64,000 nucleotides of DNA from assembly GCF_017874315.1 (NCBI RefSeq), contig NZ_JAGGLG010000010.1, positions 1-64,000 of the forward strand, in the 5' to 3' direction. A program made the translations under genes and the position numbers. Shown piece by piece: positions 16,624-25,251 of the stretch; position 1 is the stretch's first letter, and each line of letters starts with the position of its first letter. The notes beneath the pieces were generated by a model. The model saw only the letters and a list, made by a program, of their open reading frames with translations, searched no databases and was not told the origin of the DNA. This stretch comes from Symbiobacterium terraclitae (GTDB taxonomy: Bacteria > Bacillota > Sulfobacillia > Symbiobacteriales > Symbiobacteriaceae).

Positions 16624-17334
16624 ATGGTCCATGGAGCAGCCATCCCGCGCGGCGTTCGCCTCGGCCTGGTGCTCTCCACCAGCCTGGTTGTCCTGTCGCT
16701 CGCCGGCCTGCTGGCGCTGCGGTGGTCGATGAGCCGGCCGGCGCTGCCGGTCTTCGGCCAGGTGCCCGCCTTTCAGATGGTGGACCAGGACGGCCGGCCG
16801 GTCACGGAATCCGACCTGAGGGGGCGCATCCACCTGGTCGGCTTCATCTATACGTCCTGCCCCGACATCTGCCCGGCCATCACGGCGCAGATGGCAGGAA
16901 TGCAGGCGGAGCTGGCCAGGGCCGGGCTGAGCGAAAGGGTTCACCTCCTCTCCATCACCGTCGACCCGGAGTACGACACGCCCGAGCGGCTGGCGGCCTA
17001 CGCCGGGGTCTACGGCGCGGATACCCGCACGTGGCGGTTTCTGACCGGACGGCCGAACCACGTGCGCTCGGTGGTGGAGAAGGGCTTCCTCGTAGGGATG
17101 GAACAGGTGCCCACCTCGGAGCGGGTCCACGCCGGCCACCGTCATGCGGACGCCGGCGCCGGTGGGCACAGCGAGCATGGTGAACGGGAGGCGGCACCCG
17201 ACTACCGGGTGGAGCACGGCGGCCGGCTGGCCCTGGTGGACGCCGAGGGGCGGATCCGGGCGTACCACGACGGCAATCTGCTGAACCCCGACGACGTGAT
17301 GGCGCAGATCCGCCTCCTGCTGGCCGGGAGGTGA
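16624..17334 (+). CDS. SCO1/SenC copper chaperone for cytochrome oxidase
   Basis: This 236-residue, membrane-anchored thioredoxin-fold protein delivers copper to the CuA site of oxidase subunit II. One N-terminal membrane segment is followed by the copper motif C-x3-C in YTSCPDICPAI, the SITVDPEYDTP block, and a conserved distal His. A His-rich insertion (HAGHRHADAGAGGHSEH) lies before the last strand, unusual for the family and perhaps extra metal binding. ATG 16624 was chosen because AAGGAGG is at 16611-16617; the longer frame lacks one. The DUF983 gene follows after 4 bases and ctaC begins further on. Confidence 0.9.
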   Translation: MVHGAAIPRGVRLGLVLSTSLVVLSLAGLLALRWSMSRPALPVFGQVPAFQMVDQDGRPVTESDLRGRIHLVGFIYTSCPDICPAITAQMAGMQAELARAGLSERVHLLSITVDPEYDTPERLAAYAGVYGADTRTWRFLTGRPNHVRSVVEKGFLVGMEQVPTSERVHAGHRHADAGAGGHSEHGEREAAPDYRVEHGGRLALVDAEGRIRAYHDGNLLNPDDVMAQIRLLLAGR

Positions 17335-17338
17335 GGCC

Positions 17339-17704
17339 ATGCTGGGACCCATGGCCCGGGCGGCGTGGGACGGGTTCCGCCTCCGCTGCCCGGCCTGCCG
17401 CAGGGGCTCGATGGCCCGGGGCGCCCTCGGGATGGCCGACCGCTGCCCCGCCTGCGGGGCGCCGTTCGAGCCCGAGGAGGGCGACTTCATCGGGGCCATG
17501 CTGGTGGCTTACAGCGTCACCGCGGTCCTGGTGGTCGCCGGCGTCTACCTCAGCGCGGCCCTGACCCGCCTCGGCGCCCGGGAGCAGCTGCTGCTCTGGT
17601 GCACGTTCGGGGCGGCCTTCCTGGTGGGTACCTACCGCAACATGAAGGGCGCGTGGGTAGGGATTCTCTACGCCATGACGGGGCTGCGACGGGGTGGGCG
17701 CTAG
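17339..17704 (+). CDS. DUF983 membrane protein
   Basis: The 121-residue protein has two zinc-ribbon-like CPxC pairs (RCPACRRGSM and RCPACGAPF) followed by two membrane helices, the DUF983 layout. Members are often found beside cytochrome oxidase genes. The ATG lies 4 bases after the SCO stop with GGGAGG overlapping the end of that gene, so the two are co-translated. The biochemical role is unknown; an oxidase maturation factor is likely from context. Confidence 0.85.
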   Translation: MLGPMARAAWDGFRLRCPACRRGSMARGALGMADRCPACGAPFEPEEGDFIGAMLVAYSVTAVLVVAGVYLSAALTRLGAREQLLLWCTFGAAFLVGTYRNMKGAWVGILYAMTGLRRGGR

Positions 17705-17795
17705 CTCCGGACCACGCCGGCACCCCGGCCCTGGATTGCGCCACGGCGGATTGCCCGCCGGCCACATTTCCTACATCGCGCCGGAGAATTCCGGG

Positions 17796-17824
17796 TTGTC
17801 AGACTAGTACTTTTGTACTACGCT
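17796..17824 (+). promoter_or_regulatory. ctaC promoter with embedded palindrome
   Basis: TTGTCA (17796-17801) and TACGCT (17819-17824) are 17 bases apart. The perfect palindrome TAGTAC-TTTT-GTACTA (17805-17820) fills most of the spacer and overlaps the -10. Its core recurs at 46282 and 90. A repressor or redox/copper-responsive regulator could bind here; the identity is unknown. Confidence 0.5.
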
Positions 17825-17901
17825 GAGGGTGGCACCTACTGTTATCACCCTATGTCGACATACAACCCTAGTCGTATGTGGGGGGCGAGTTACTGGTGGG
17901 T
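17825..17901 (+). other. ctaC leader with two small hairpins
   Basis: AGGGTG...CACCCT and ACATAC...GTATGT each form short inverted repeats between the promoter and the start codon. AGGGTGGCACC resembles a fragment of the T-box motif, but there is no room for the rest of a T-box here. Confidence 0.35.
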
Positions 17902-18930
17902 ATGCGAACGAGGTTGGGCGGCGCCGTGCGCGCGGCGCTGCTCCCGCTGGTGGGCGCGCTGCTGGCGGGGTGCAGCACACTGCCGCAGACGCCCCTGGAC
18001 CCGAAGGGCCCAGTCGCGCAGACGCAGACCGGGCTCCTGCTCTACACCCTGTACGTCGCGGTGGGCATCGGCGTCGGCGTGACGGCCGCGCTGCTCTACG
18101 TGGTCTTCCGGTTCCGGGCACGGCCGGGACAGGTCGGCGTGCCCCTGCAGATCCGCGGCAACCACACCCTGGAAATCATCTGGACCATCATCCCGATCCT
18201 CATCCTGATCTCCGTCGCGTTCCCCACGGTGGAAGCCGCCATCTCCACCTCCGCCCCGCCGTCCGGGGCCCTCACCGTGCGGGCGACCGGCTACCGCTGG
18301 TGGTTCGCCTTCGAGTACCCCGAGCTGGGCATCGTCACCGCCAACGAGCTCCGCATCCCGGCCGGGCGGCCCGTGCGGCTTGAGATCACGTCCAACGACG
18401 TCATCCACTCCTTCTGGGTGCCCAAGCTGGCCGGCAAGACCGACATGATCCCCGGCCGCATTAACGTCACCTGGATGCAGGCCGACGAGCCGGACGTCTA
18501 CCTGGGCCAGTGCGCCGAGTTCTGCGGCGACTCCCACGCCAACATGCGCTTCCGGGTGGTCGCCATGTCGCAGGCCGACTTCGACGCCTGGGTAACGCAC
18601 CGGCAGGCCATGAAACAGGGGCCGGGGCAGCTGGCCGAGGCCGCGGCGGCGGGCAAGGCGCTGTTCGAGTCGCCGGCGCCCGGCGGGAACTGCCTCTCCT
18701 GCCACACCGTGGACGGCACCCCCGCGCAGGGGAAGGTCGGCCCCAACCTGACGGACGTCGGCCAGCGCTCCACCATCGCCGCCGGCATCCTGGAGAACGA
18801 CTACGAAAGCCTCAAGGCCTGGGTGAAGAACCCCACAGACTTCAAGCCCGGCACGACCATGCCGTCGCACGCCCGGCTCTCCGAGAAAGACCTCGACGCG
18901 ATCGTACAGTACCTGCAGAGCCTGAAGTGA
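17902..18930 (+). CDS. ctaC: Cytochrome c oxidase subunit II with fused cytochrome c (caa3 type)
   Basis: This 342-residue lipoprotein has a signal ending in lipobox LLAGC, two membrane helices, then the cupredoxin CuA domain with Cys204, Cys208, His212 and Met215 in CAEFCGDSHANM. A C-terminal heme c domain follows with C264-LS-C267-H268 and a distal Met in TTMPSH. The covalent cytochrome c marks a caa3 oxidase, which takes electrons from cytochrome c or directly from the menaquinone branch. ATG 17902 begins the signal peptide; the GTG at 17878 is an alternative. It heads the ctaCDEF genes. Confidence 0.96.
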   Translation: MRTRLGGAVRAALLPLVGALLAGCSTLPQTPLDPKGPVAQTQTGLLLYTLYVAVGIGVGVTAALLYVVFRFRARPGQVGVPLQIRGNHTLEIIWTIIPILILISVAFPTVEAAISTSAPPSGALTVRATGYRWWFAFEYPELGIVTANELRIPAGRPVRLEITSNDVIHSFWVPKLAGKTDMIPGRINVTWMQADEPDVYLGQCAEFCGDSHANMRFRVVAMSQADFDAWVTHRQAMKQGPGQLAEAAAAGKALFESPAPGGNCLSCHTVDGTPAQGKVGPNLTDVGQRSTIAAGILENDYESLKAWVKNPTDFKPGTTMPSHARLSEKDLDAIVQYLQSLK

Positions 18931-18966
18931 CGGCGCAATCCCGCATGAAACGGAGGTTCTGACCGC

Positions 18967-20853
18967 ATGGCGACCGCTGCGAAGACGCTGGGGATCCTCC
19001 CCCGCCCCACGGCCGCGACGGGCTTCTGGTCGTGGGTGGCGACGGTGGACCACAAGCGGATCGGCATCCTGTACGGCGTAACGGCGTTCTTCTTCTTCCT
19101 GGTGGGCGGCATCGAGGCCTGGCTCATGCGCCTGCAGCTGGCGCGGCCCGGCCTGGAACTGGTGACGGCCAAGACCTTCAACGCCCTCTTCACCATGCAC
19201 GCCACCACCATGATCTTCCTCGGGGTCATGCCGCTGCTGGCCGCCTTCATGAACTACCTGCTGCCGCTGCTCATCGGCGCCCGCGACGTGGCCTTCCCCC
19301 GGCTGAACGCCTTCTCTTACTGGATCTACCTGTTCGGCGGCATCTTCATCAACGTCGGCTGGCTGATGGGCACCGCCGCGGGCCACGTGCCCGACTCCGG
19401 CTGGTTCGGCTACGCCAACCTGACCTCGGTGGAGTTCTCGGGCGGACTCGGCCCTGACTTCTGGACCCTCGGCCTCCTGCTGCTGGGCATCGGCACGCTG
19501 GTCTCGGGCTTCAACTTCATCGTGACGATCCTGAACATGCGGGCGCCCGGCATGAGCCTGATGAAGATGCCGATCTTCGTCTGGACGATCCTGGTGACCT
19601 CGGCCATCATCATCTTCGCCTTCCCGTCGGTGACGGTGGCGCTGATCATGCTGATGTTCGACCGGGCGTTCGCCGCCAACTTCTTCGAGGTGGCCGCCGG
19701 CGGCAGCGTGGTCTTCTACCAGCACCTGTTCTGGACGTTCGGCCACCCCGAGGTCTACATCCTCATCCTGCCGGCGATGGGCATCGTCTCCGAGGTGCTG
19801 CCCGTCCACGCCCGGAAGATGCTCTTCGGCTACTCCGTGATGGTCTTCTCCACCGCCCTGATCGGGTTCATGGGCTTCACCGTCTGGAGCCACCACATGT
19901 TCACCGTGGGCATGGGCCCGGTGGTCAACTCCATCTTCTCGCTGACCACCATGGCGATCGCGGTGCCGACGGGCGTGAAGATCTTCAACTGGCTCAGCAC
20001 GATGTGGGGCGGCCAGATCCGCTTCACCACGGCGATGCTCTTCGCCATCGGCTTCATCGCCTGCTTCACCATCGGCGGGCTCTCGGGCTTCATGCACGCA
20101 TCGGCCCCGTCCGACGCGCAGCAGCACGACACCTACTTCGTCGTGGCCCACATCCACTACGTGCTGATCGGCGGCTCGATCTTCGCCATCTTCAGCGGCA
20201 TCTACCACTGGTTCCCGAAGGTCTTCGGCCGGCTGCTGGATGAGCGGCTCGGTCAGTGGAACTTCTGGCTGGTCTTCGCCGGGTTCCACACCTTCGCATT
20301 TCCCTTCCACTTCCTCGGGCTGCTGGGCATGCCCCGGCGCATCTACACCTACGCGCCGGGCCTGGGCTGGGAGTTCTGGAACCTGCTCTCCACCATCGGC
20401 GTCTTCGTGCTCGCCGCAGGCATCCTGGTCTTCATCGCCAACGTCGTGGTGACGATGCGCAAGCCCATGGACGCCCCGGCCGACCCCTGGGACGGCCGCA
20501 CGCTGGAGTGGACCCTGCCCTCGCCGCCGCCGGTATACAACTTCGCGGTGGTGCCCCGGGTGCACCTGCGGGACGCCTTCTGGTTCCACAAGCACCCTGA
20601 GGGGAAGGAGCAGGCCCTGGAGTACGGCGAGCCCCATCCGGGTCCCATCCACCTGCCCGGCCAGTCGCTGATGCCGGTGCTCCTGGCGCTGGGGCCCACG
20701 GTGGCCGCCACGGGCGTGCTCTTCGTGCGCATGCGGGAGAGCTTCGCCGTGCCGGTGATCGTGGCGGGCTTCGTGATCGCCTTGCTGGCGCTCTGGGGCT
20801 GGGCCTTCGAGGGCGAGGGCGGCACCCTGATCGAACCGGGGGAGGGAAGCTGA
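18967..20853 (+). CDS. ctaD: Cytochrome c oxidase subunit I
   Basis: This is the 628-residue catalytic subunit with at least twelve membrane helices. It carries the CuB/tyrosine motif H260-P-E-V-Y264, the CuB ligands H309-H310, and the heme ligands H395 and H397 in VAHIHY. It reduces oxygen to water at the heme a3-CuB centre and pumps protons. Length matches Bacillus CtaD. The ATG follows GGAGGTTCTGACCGC. CtaE starts one base after its stop region. Confidence 0.97.
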   Translation: MATAAKTLGILPRPTAATGFWSWVATVDHKRIGILYGVTAFFFFLVGGIEAWLMRLQLARPGLELVTAKTFNALFTMHATTMIFLGVMPLLAAFMNYLLPLLIGARDVAFPRLNAFSYWIYLFGGIFINVGWLMGTAAGHVPDSGWFGYANLTSVEFSGGLGPDFWTLGLLLLGIGTLVSGFNFIVTILNMRAPGMSLMKMPIFVWTILVTSAIIIFAFPSVTVALIMLMFDRAFAANFFEVAAGGSVVFYQHLFWTFGHPEVYILILPAMGIVSEVLPVHARKMLFGYSVMVFSTALIGFMGFTVWSHHMFTVGMGPVVNSIFSLTTMAIAVPTGVKIFNWLSTMWGGQIRFTTAMLFAIGFIACFTIGGLSGFMHASAPSDAQQHDTYFVVAHIHYVLIGGSIFAIFSGIYHWFPKVFGRLLDERLGQWNFWLVFAGFHTFAFPFHFLGLLGMPRRIYTYAPGLGWEFWNLLSTIGVFVLAAGILVFIANVVVTMRKPMDAPADPWDGRTLEWTLPSPPPVYNFAVVPRVHLRDAFWFHKHPEGKEQALEYGEPHPGPIHLPGQSLMPVLLALGPTVAATGVLFVRMRESFAVPVIVAGFVIALLALWGWAFEGEGGTLIEPGEGS

Positions 20854-20854
20854 G

Positions 20855-21442
20855 ATGGCGCACCACGCGCACGAGACCAACACCGGCATCGACAACCGCA
20901 AGCTGGGCTTCTGGCTCTTCATCGCCTCGGAGTCGATCTTCTTCGCCTGCCTGCTGGTGGGCTACCTGGTCTACAAGGACGGCTACCAGCCGGGCGCCGG
21001 CCCCCGGGACCTGTTCAACATCGAGCTGACGACCGTCTCCACCTTCGTCCTGCTCATGTCGTCGCTGGCGATGGTGCTGGGCGTGAATGCTGCCCAGCGG
21101 AACCTGGGGCGCAAGGCGAGGCGCTGGGTCCTGGTCACCGCCCTGATGGGGCTCGCATTCCTCGGGTTCCAGGCCTACGAGTTCACCCACTTCTACCACG
21201 CGGGGCTCAGCCTCTCGTCCAGCGTCTTCGGCACGGCGTTCTACACCCTGACCGGCTTCCACGGCGCCCACGTGGCGGTGGGCGTGATCTGGCTGCTCAC
21301 CCTGCTCTACCACGGCCGCGGGGCCGGGCTCACCGCCGACAAGGCCGACGACGTCGAGGTGGCGGGGCTCTACTGGCACTTCGTCGACATCGTCTGGATC
21401 GTGCTCTTCACCGTGCTCTACTTGCTCGAGTTCGTACAGTGA
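20855..21442 (+). CDS. ctaE: Cytochrome c oxidase subunit III
   Basis: The 195-residue protein has five membrane helices and the subunit III signatures FLGFQAYEFTHFYHAG and FYTLTGFHGAHV. It stabilises the subunit I core and shapes oxygen and proton access. The ATG is one base after the ctaD stop, with GGGGGAGGGAAG as ribosome site at the end of ctaD. Confidence 0.96.
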   Translation: MAHHAHETNTGIDNRKLGFWLFIASESIFFACLLVGYLVYKDGYQPGAGPRDLFNIELTTVSTFVLLMSSLAMVLGVNAAQRNLGRKARRWVLVTALMGLAFLGFQAYEFTHFYHAGLSLSSSVFGTAFYTLTGFHGAHVAVGVIWLLTLLYHGRGAGLTADKADDVEVAGLYWHFVDIVWIVLFTVLYLLEFVQ

Positions 21443-21454
21443 GGAGGTGAAGGC

Positions 21455-21775
21455 GTGAACACCGGTCTTCCCGCTGGCCGGCCGGCCCGGGTCACCCCTC
21501 TGCCACGGCCCCACCCCTCGGCCCGCACCTTCGTCACGGTGGGCGTCGTGCTGGCGTTCATCACGGCGGCCGAGTTCCTCATCCTGTACGTCCGGGGCAT
21601 GTCCACGCTGGTGGTGACCGTCCTGGCCGCACTCTCCGCCGCCAAGTTCTTCCTGGTGGCCGGATACTTCATGCACCTGCGCTTCGATGCGCGCCTGCTG
21701 ACGGCCATCTTCGCCGTCGGCGTCACCCTGGCGACCCTGATCACCGTCGCCGTGAGGATCATCAACAACTTCTAG
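21455..21775 (+). CDS. ctaF: Cytochrome c oxidase subunit IV
   Basis: This 106-residue protein has three membrane helices and the family block SAAKFFLVAGYFMHLRFD. It completes ctaCDEF. The GTG start lies 12 bases after ctaE behind GAGGAGGTG. A strong hairpin follows the gene. Confidence 0.93.
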   Translation: MNTGLPAGRPARVTPLPRPHPSARTFVTVGVVLAFITAAEFLILYVRGMSTLVVTVLAALSAAKFFLVAGYFMHLRFDARLLTAIFAVGVTLATLITVAVRIINNF

Positions 21776-21781
21776 ACGACG

Positions 21782-21809
21782 GCGGGCGGGGCCCTGACGC
21801 CCCGCCCGC
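21782..21809 (+). terminator. Terminator after ctaF
   Basis: GCGGGCGGGGC and GCCCCGCCCGC form a perfect 11-bp stem with a 6-base loop, 6 bases after the ctaF stop. It lacks a clear T-run, so some readthrough into ctaG is possible. Confidence 0.7.
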
Positions 21810-21875
21810 ATCGCACTCTCCCGCAAGCTGCCGGCAACGGCCCGGGGGAGGTGCAACCTGAAGCGAGGTGTTCCC

Positions 21876-22709
21876 ATGACCCCTTCCCTCTGGGACTACC
21901 CCTTCGAAGAGCTCTGGTACCCCGACCTGCTGGCCTGGATCGTCCTGCTCAACGCGGCCTACCTGCTGCTCGTAAGCGTCTGGCGCCGGGCGTACAACTG
22001 GGGGCCGCCGGTCCCGGCCTACAAGCAGGTGCTGTTCTCCCTGGGCCTCTGGACGGTCTACCTCAGCGAGGGCACGCCGATCCACCTGATCTCGGAGACC
22101 TACCTGTTCAGCGTCCACATGTTCCAGCACACCCTGCTCACCATGATCATGCCGCCGCTCATCCTGCTGGGCACGCCGGACTGGACCCTGCGCCCCCTCC
22201 TGCGGCTCCGGCCGGTGCGCGGCGTGCTGCGCGCACTCGTCCACCCCGTTCCTGCGCTGCTCCTCTTCAACCTGATCTACTCGCTCTGGCACATGCCGGT
22301 GGCCTACCAGGCGATCCTGCTCTACCACTGGTTCCACGCGGTGCAGCACGCCATCCTCGTCGCGACCGCCATGCTCATGTGGTGGCCGGTCTGCTCGCCC
22401 ACCCCGGAGCTGCCCCGCCTCTCCGAGCCCGGCCAGATGGTCTACCTCTTCCTGGCCGGGCTGGCCCAGATCGCCGCCTTCGCCGTGATCACCTTCTCCG
22501 ACGTGGTGCTCTACCCGTTCTACGAGGAGGCGCCCCGCATCTTCGGGCTCGACGCCATGGCTGACCAGCAGCTGGCCGGCGTGATCATGCACCTGAGCGG
22601 CGGGATCATCTTCATCCTCGCCTGGGTGGTCATCTTCTTCCGCTGGGCCACCCGGGAGGAGCGCCGCGTCCTGCCCCGTCCGGATGAGACGGGCCGGGCC
22701 GCGGTCTGA
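21876..22709 (+). CDS. ctaG: Cytochrome c oxidase assembly factor CtaG
   Basis: A 277-residue membrane protein with about seven helices of the CtaG/caa3_CtaG family. It has conserved His residues in FSVHMFQHTLLTMIMPPL and WFHAVQHAILV, which may handle copper. CtaG is needed for assembly of caa3 oxidase in Bacillus. It lies behind the ctaF terminator on the same strand and starts at ATG 21876 after GAGGTGTTCCC. Confidence 0.92.
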   Translation: MTPSLWDYPFEELWYPDLLAWIVLLNAAYLLLVSVWRRAYNWGPPVPAYKQVLFSLGLWTVYLSEGTPIHLISETYLFSVHMFQHTLLTMIMPPLILLGTPDWTLRPLLRLRPVRGVLRALVHPVPALLLFNLIYSLWHMPVAYQAILLYHWFHAVQHAILVATAMLMWWPVCSPTPELPRLSEPGQMVYLFLAGLAQIAAFAVITFSDVVLYPFYEEAPRIFGLDAMADQQLAGVIMHLSGGIIFILAWVVIFFRWATREERRVLPRPDETGRAAV

Positions 22710-22717
22710 TCCAGCCG

Positions 22718-22792
22718 GGATGGGATGCGACGGGAGTGAAGGCAGTGGGATCGGGTTCGATGGCATCAGGTTCCATGGCATCGGAAGCGATG
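22718..22792. repeat. About five tandem 15-bp units
   Basis: Units of 15 bp starting at 22718, 22733, 22748, 22763 and 22778 share a G-rich start and an ATG-like end. The last three are clearest (GGATCGGGTTCGATG, GCATCAGGTTCCATG, GCATCGGAAGCGATG). They lie between ctaG and the YciI-like gene and do not belong to a gene. Confidence 0.6.
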
Positions 22793-22855
22793 GGTTCGGC
22801 TGCCGGGTGACCCGGCCGGTTGACCCACATCATCGTCAGCAGGGGAGAGATGAAC

Positions 22856-23281
22856 ATGCGTTTCTTGCTGCTCGTGAAGGCGACCGAGGGCTCCGAGGCC
22901 GCCATGCTGCCCAGCGATGAGCTGATTGCCGAGATGATGCGGTACAACGAGGCGCTGGTGAAGGCCGGCGTGCTGGTGGACGGGGGTGGTCTCCTGCCCA
23001 GCGCGACCGGGGTGCGCATCACCTGGGACGGGGGCGGGAAGAAGGTCACCGAAGGCCCCTTCGACCGCTCCGGCCTGATCTCCGGGTTCTGGCTCCTCCA
23101 GGTGAAGTCACGGGAGGAGGCGCTGGAGTGGGCGATGCGGTGCCCCAACCCTTCGGGCAGCGGCTGGGGGGAGATCGAGCTGCGCCAGCTCGCCGAGGCT
23201 GAGGACCTCACGGAGAACGAGGAGCTGATTCAGCAGGAGGCCGCCCTGAAGGCCAGGCTGGAACAGCAGAGGGGTTCCTGA
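22856..23281 (+). CDS. YciI-family (DGPF) protein
   Basis: The 141-residue protein begins MRFLLLVKATEG and contains the family block TEGPFDRSGLISGFWLLQVKS (DGPF variant) followed by a helix starting REEALEWA. It belongs to the YCII-related ferredoxin-like fold group, often linked to ECF sigma systems, with unknown chemistry. I chose ATG 22856 because AGGGGAG is 8 bases ahead; ATG 22850 is too close to it. The C-terminal helix (LTENEELIQQEAALKARLEQQ) is longer than in short family members. Confidence 0.8.
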   Translation: MRFLLLVKATEGSEAAMLPSDELIAEMMRYNEALVKAGVLVDGGGLLPSATGVRITWDGGGKKVTEGPFDRSGLISGFWLLQVKSREEALEWAMRCPNPSGSGWGEIELRQLAEAEDLTENEELIQQEAALKARLEQQRGS

Positions 23282-23305
23282 CCCGGGGCCGTCCGTCGCG
23301 ACCGG

Positions 23306-23417
23306 TCGTACCTGGGCGAGACTGAAAAATCGTACCACAGGTCGATGGTCGCTTCCGAACCATTCGAATACTCCTTCTGTCTAATGGGCAAAGCGCAATG
23401 AAGGAGGTAGCGCACCC
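23306..23417 (+). promoter_or_regulatory. Leader 1 of the S9 peptidase cluster
   Basis: From TCGTACC at 23306 to the start codon, this 112-base segment aligns along its length with 25436-25551. Shared pieces include TCGTACCTG, GAAAAATCG, ACCA, CCGAACC and GGAGGTAGCG. It contains TCGTACC twice. It likely carries promoter and regulatory sites that were duplicated together with the gene. Confidence 0.55.
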
Positions 23418-25244
23418 ATGGACAGGCGCCCCCGGTACCGGTTCGAGCAGTTCAGCGCGACCCGGCAGATCCTCGGCATGCACCCGGCCCCGGACGGCGA
23501 GTCTCTGCGGTTCGTCAGCGACATCAGCGGGCAGCACAACCTCTGGCAGGTCCCGAGCCGCGGCGGCTGGCCCCGGCAGCTCACCCTCTTCACCGAGGAA
23601 GTGGTCCGCGAGGCCCTGTTCACTGGTGACGGCTCCCGCATCGCCTTCGTCGCCGATCACCGGGGCGACGAGAAGTATCAGGTCTACCTGATGGAAGCCG
23701 TGGGCGGCTGGCCGGAGAAGATCACCGACCGTCCCGAGGTCCAGTACGAGCTTGGGTGTTTCTCCCCCTGCGGCCGCTACCTGGCCTTCTCGGGCAACGC
23801 CGCCAACCCGGAGGACATGGACATCTACATCTACGACCTGGAGACGAGGGAGACCCGCCAGCTGACCAGCGGCGGCGGCGTCCGCTACGTCTTCTCGTTC
23901 TCCCCCGATGGGTCCCGGCTGCTGGCCCAGCAGTTCTACGACAACACCAAGCAGGATCTGCTGCTGGTCGACGTGGCCAGCGGGGAGATCCGCAACCTCA
24001 CCGCCGGCAAGGAGCAGAAGGCGTTCTTCCGCCCCGGCCCGTGGCTGAAGGATGGTTCCGGCTTCTACTTCCTCACCAACGACGGGCGGGAGTTCCAGGG
24101 CATCGGGTACTACGACCTCGCAGCGGACCGCTGGTCCTACGCTGTGACGGATGACTGGGACATCGAGCTGATAGCCCTGAACGGGGACCAGACCCTGATG
24201 GCCTACACCGTCAACGAGGCCGGGAACTCCGTCCTCCGCGTCGTCGAGCGGGAGAGCGGCCGCGCGCTCCCGCTGCCGGAGCTGTCCAAGGGGATGGTGC
24301 TGCGGGCCCGCTTCGCCGAGAACGACCGGCGGAACCGCCTCTTCCTGCAGATCACCACCTACAAGGAGGCCTCCAACATCTACGTGCTGGACCTGGAGGC
24401 CGGCACCCTCACCCGCGTCACCGAGTCGATGCTGGGCAACATCCCCGAAGAGGTCTTCGTCGCCCCCGAACTGGTCTACATCGACGCCCACGACGGCCTG
24501 CGCATCCCCGCCTGGCTCTACCGGCCCCACGGCGCCGGGCCCGATGCGAAGGTGCCCGCGGTGCTCTCCATCCACGGCGGGCCGGAGGCGCAGGAGCGGC
24601 CCAACTACAACTACGGCTTCTTCTTCCAGTACCTGCTCCACCACGGTGTGGCCATCCTCGCCCCCAACATCCGTGGCTCCACCGGCTTCGGACTCGACTA
24701 CCAGAAGCGCATCCACCGCGACTGGGGCGGCGACGACCTGAAGGACATCGAGGCCTGCAACCGCTACCTCCGCTCGCTGGACTGGGTCGACGGCGAGCGC
24801 ATCGGCGTCTGGGGCGGGTCCTACGGCGGCTTCGCCACCCTCTCCGCCCTCTCCCGGCTGCCGGACCTCTGGGCCTGCGGCTGCGACCTGTGCGGCCCGG
24901 CGAACCTCATCACCTTCTTGAAGTCGGTCCCCGCCCATTGGCGCCCGGCGATGAAGGACTGGCTCGGCGACGTCGACGAGGATCGGGACTTCCTCATCGC
25001 GCGCTCCCCCATCACCTACGTGGACCAGATCAAGGCGCCGCTGATGATCGTGCAGGGGGCCATGGACCCCCGCGTGATCAAGGCCGAGTCCGACCAGATG
25101 GTCGAGCGGCTCCGCGCCCTGGGCCGGGAGGTGGAGTACCTGGTCTTCGAGGACGAGGGCCACGGCTTCACCAAGCGTGCGAACCTGCTGAAGGCCTTCG
25201 CCGCCATGGCCGACTTCCTGATCCGGCATCTGGTGAGGAGGTAG
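23418..25244 (+). CDS. S9 family serine peptidase (prolyl oligopeptidase type), copy A
   Basis: The protein has 608 residues: an N-terminal beta-propeller (repeated [13 protein letters not shown] and FSPDGSRLL blades, about 20-350) and a C-terminal alpha/beta-hydrolase domain. The catalytic triad is Ser468 in GGSYGG, Asp550 in GAMDPRV and His582 in EGHGF. There is no signal peptide, so it acts in the cytoplasm, cleaving short peptides. The start follows AAGGAGGTAG. The last two codons and the stop (AGG AGG TAG) are themselves the ribosome site of the truncated copy behind it. That shows the junction was made by recombination between gene copies. Confidence 0.92.
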   Translation: MDRRPRYRFEQFSATRQILGMHPAPDGESLRFVSDISGQHNLWQVPSRGGWPRQLTLFTEEVVREALFTGDGSRIAFVADHRGDEKYQVYLMEAVGGWPEKITDRPEVQYELGCFSPCGRYLAFSGNAANPEDMDIYIYDLETRETRQLTSGGGVRYVFSFSPDGSRLLAQQFYDNTKQDLLLVDVASGEIRNLTAGKEQKAFFRPGPWLKDGSGFYFLTNDGREFQGIGYYDLAADRWSYAVTDDWDIELIALNGDQTLMAYTVNEAGNSVLRVVERESGRALPLPELSKGMVLRARFAENDRRNRLFLQITTYKEASNIYVLDLEAGTLTRVTESMLGNIPEEVFVAPELVYIDAHDGLRIPAWLYRPHGAGPDAKVPAVLSIHGGPEAQERPNYNYGFFFQYLLHHGVAILAPNIRGSTGFGLDYQKRIHRDWGGDDLKDIEACNRYLRSLDWVDGERIGVWGGSYGGFATLSALSRLPDLWACGCDLCGPANLITFLKSVPAHWRPAMKDWLGDVDEDRDFLIARSPITYVDQIKAPLMIVQGAMDPRVIKAESDQMVERLRALGREVEYLVFEDEGHGFTKRANLLKAFAAMADFLIRHLVRR

Positions 25245-25251
25245 CGCACCC

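Noticed and set aside
17825-17856. AGGGTGGCACC near the ctaC start looked like a T-box motif
   Set aside because: The promoter lies only a few bases upstream, leaving no space for stem I, and ctaC is not a T-box type target. It is a small leader hairpin at most.
17890-20922. 1010-residue minus-strand frame opposite ctaC and ctaD
   Set aside because: Antisense of conserved oxidase genes; His/Asp/Gln-rich shadow translation.
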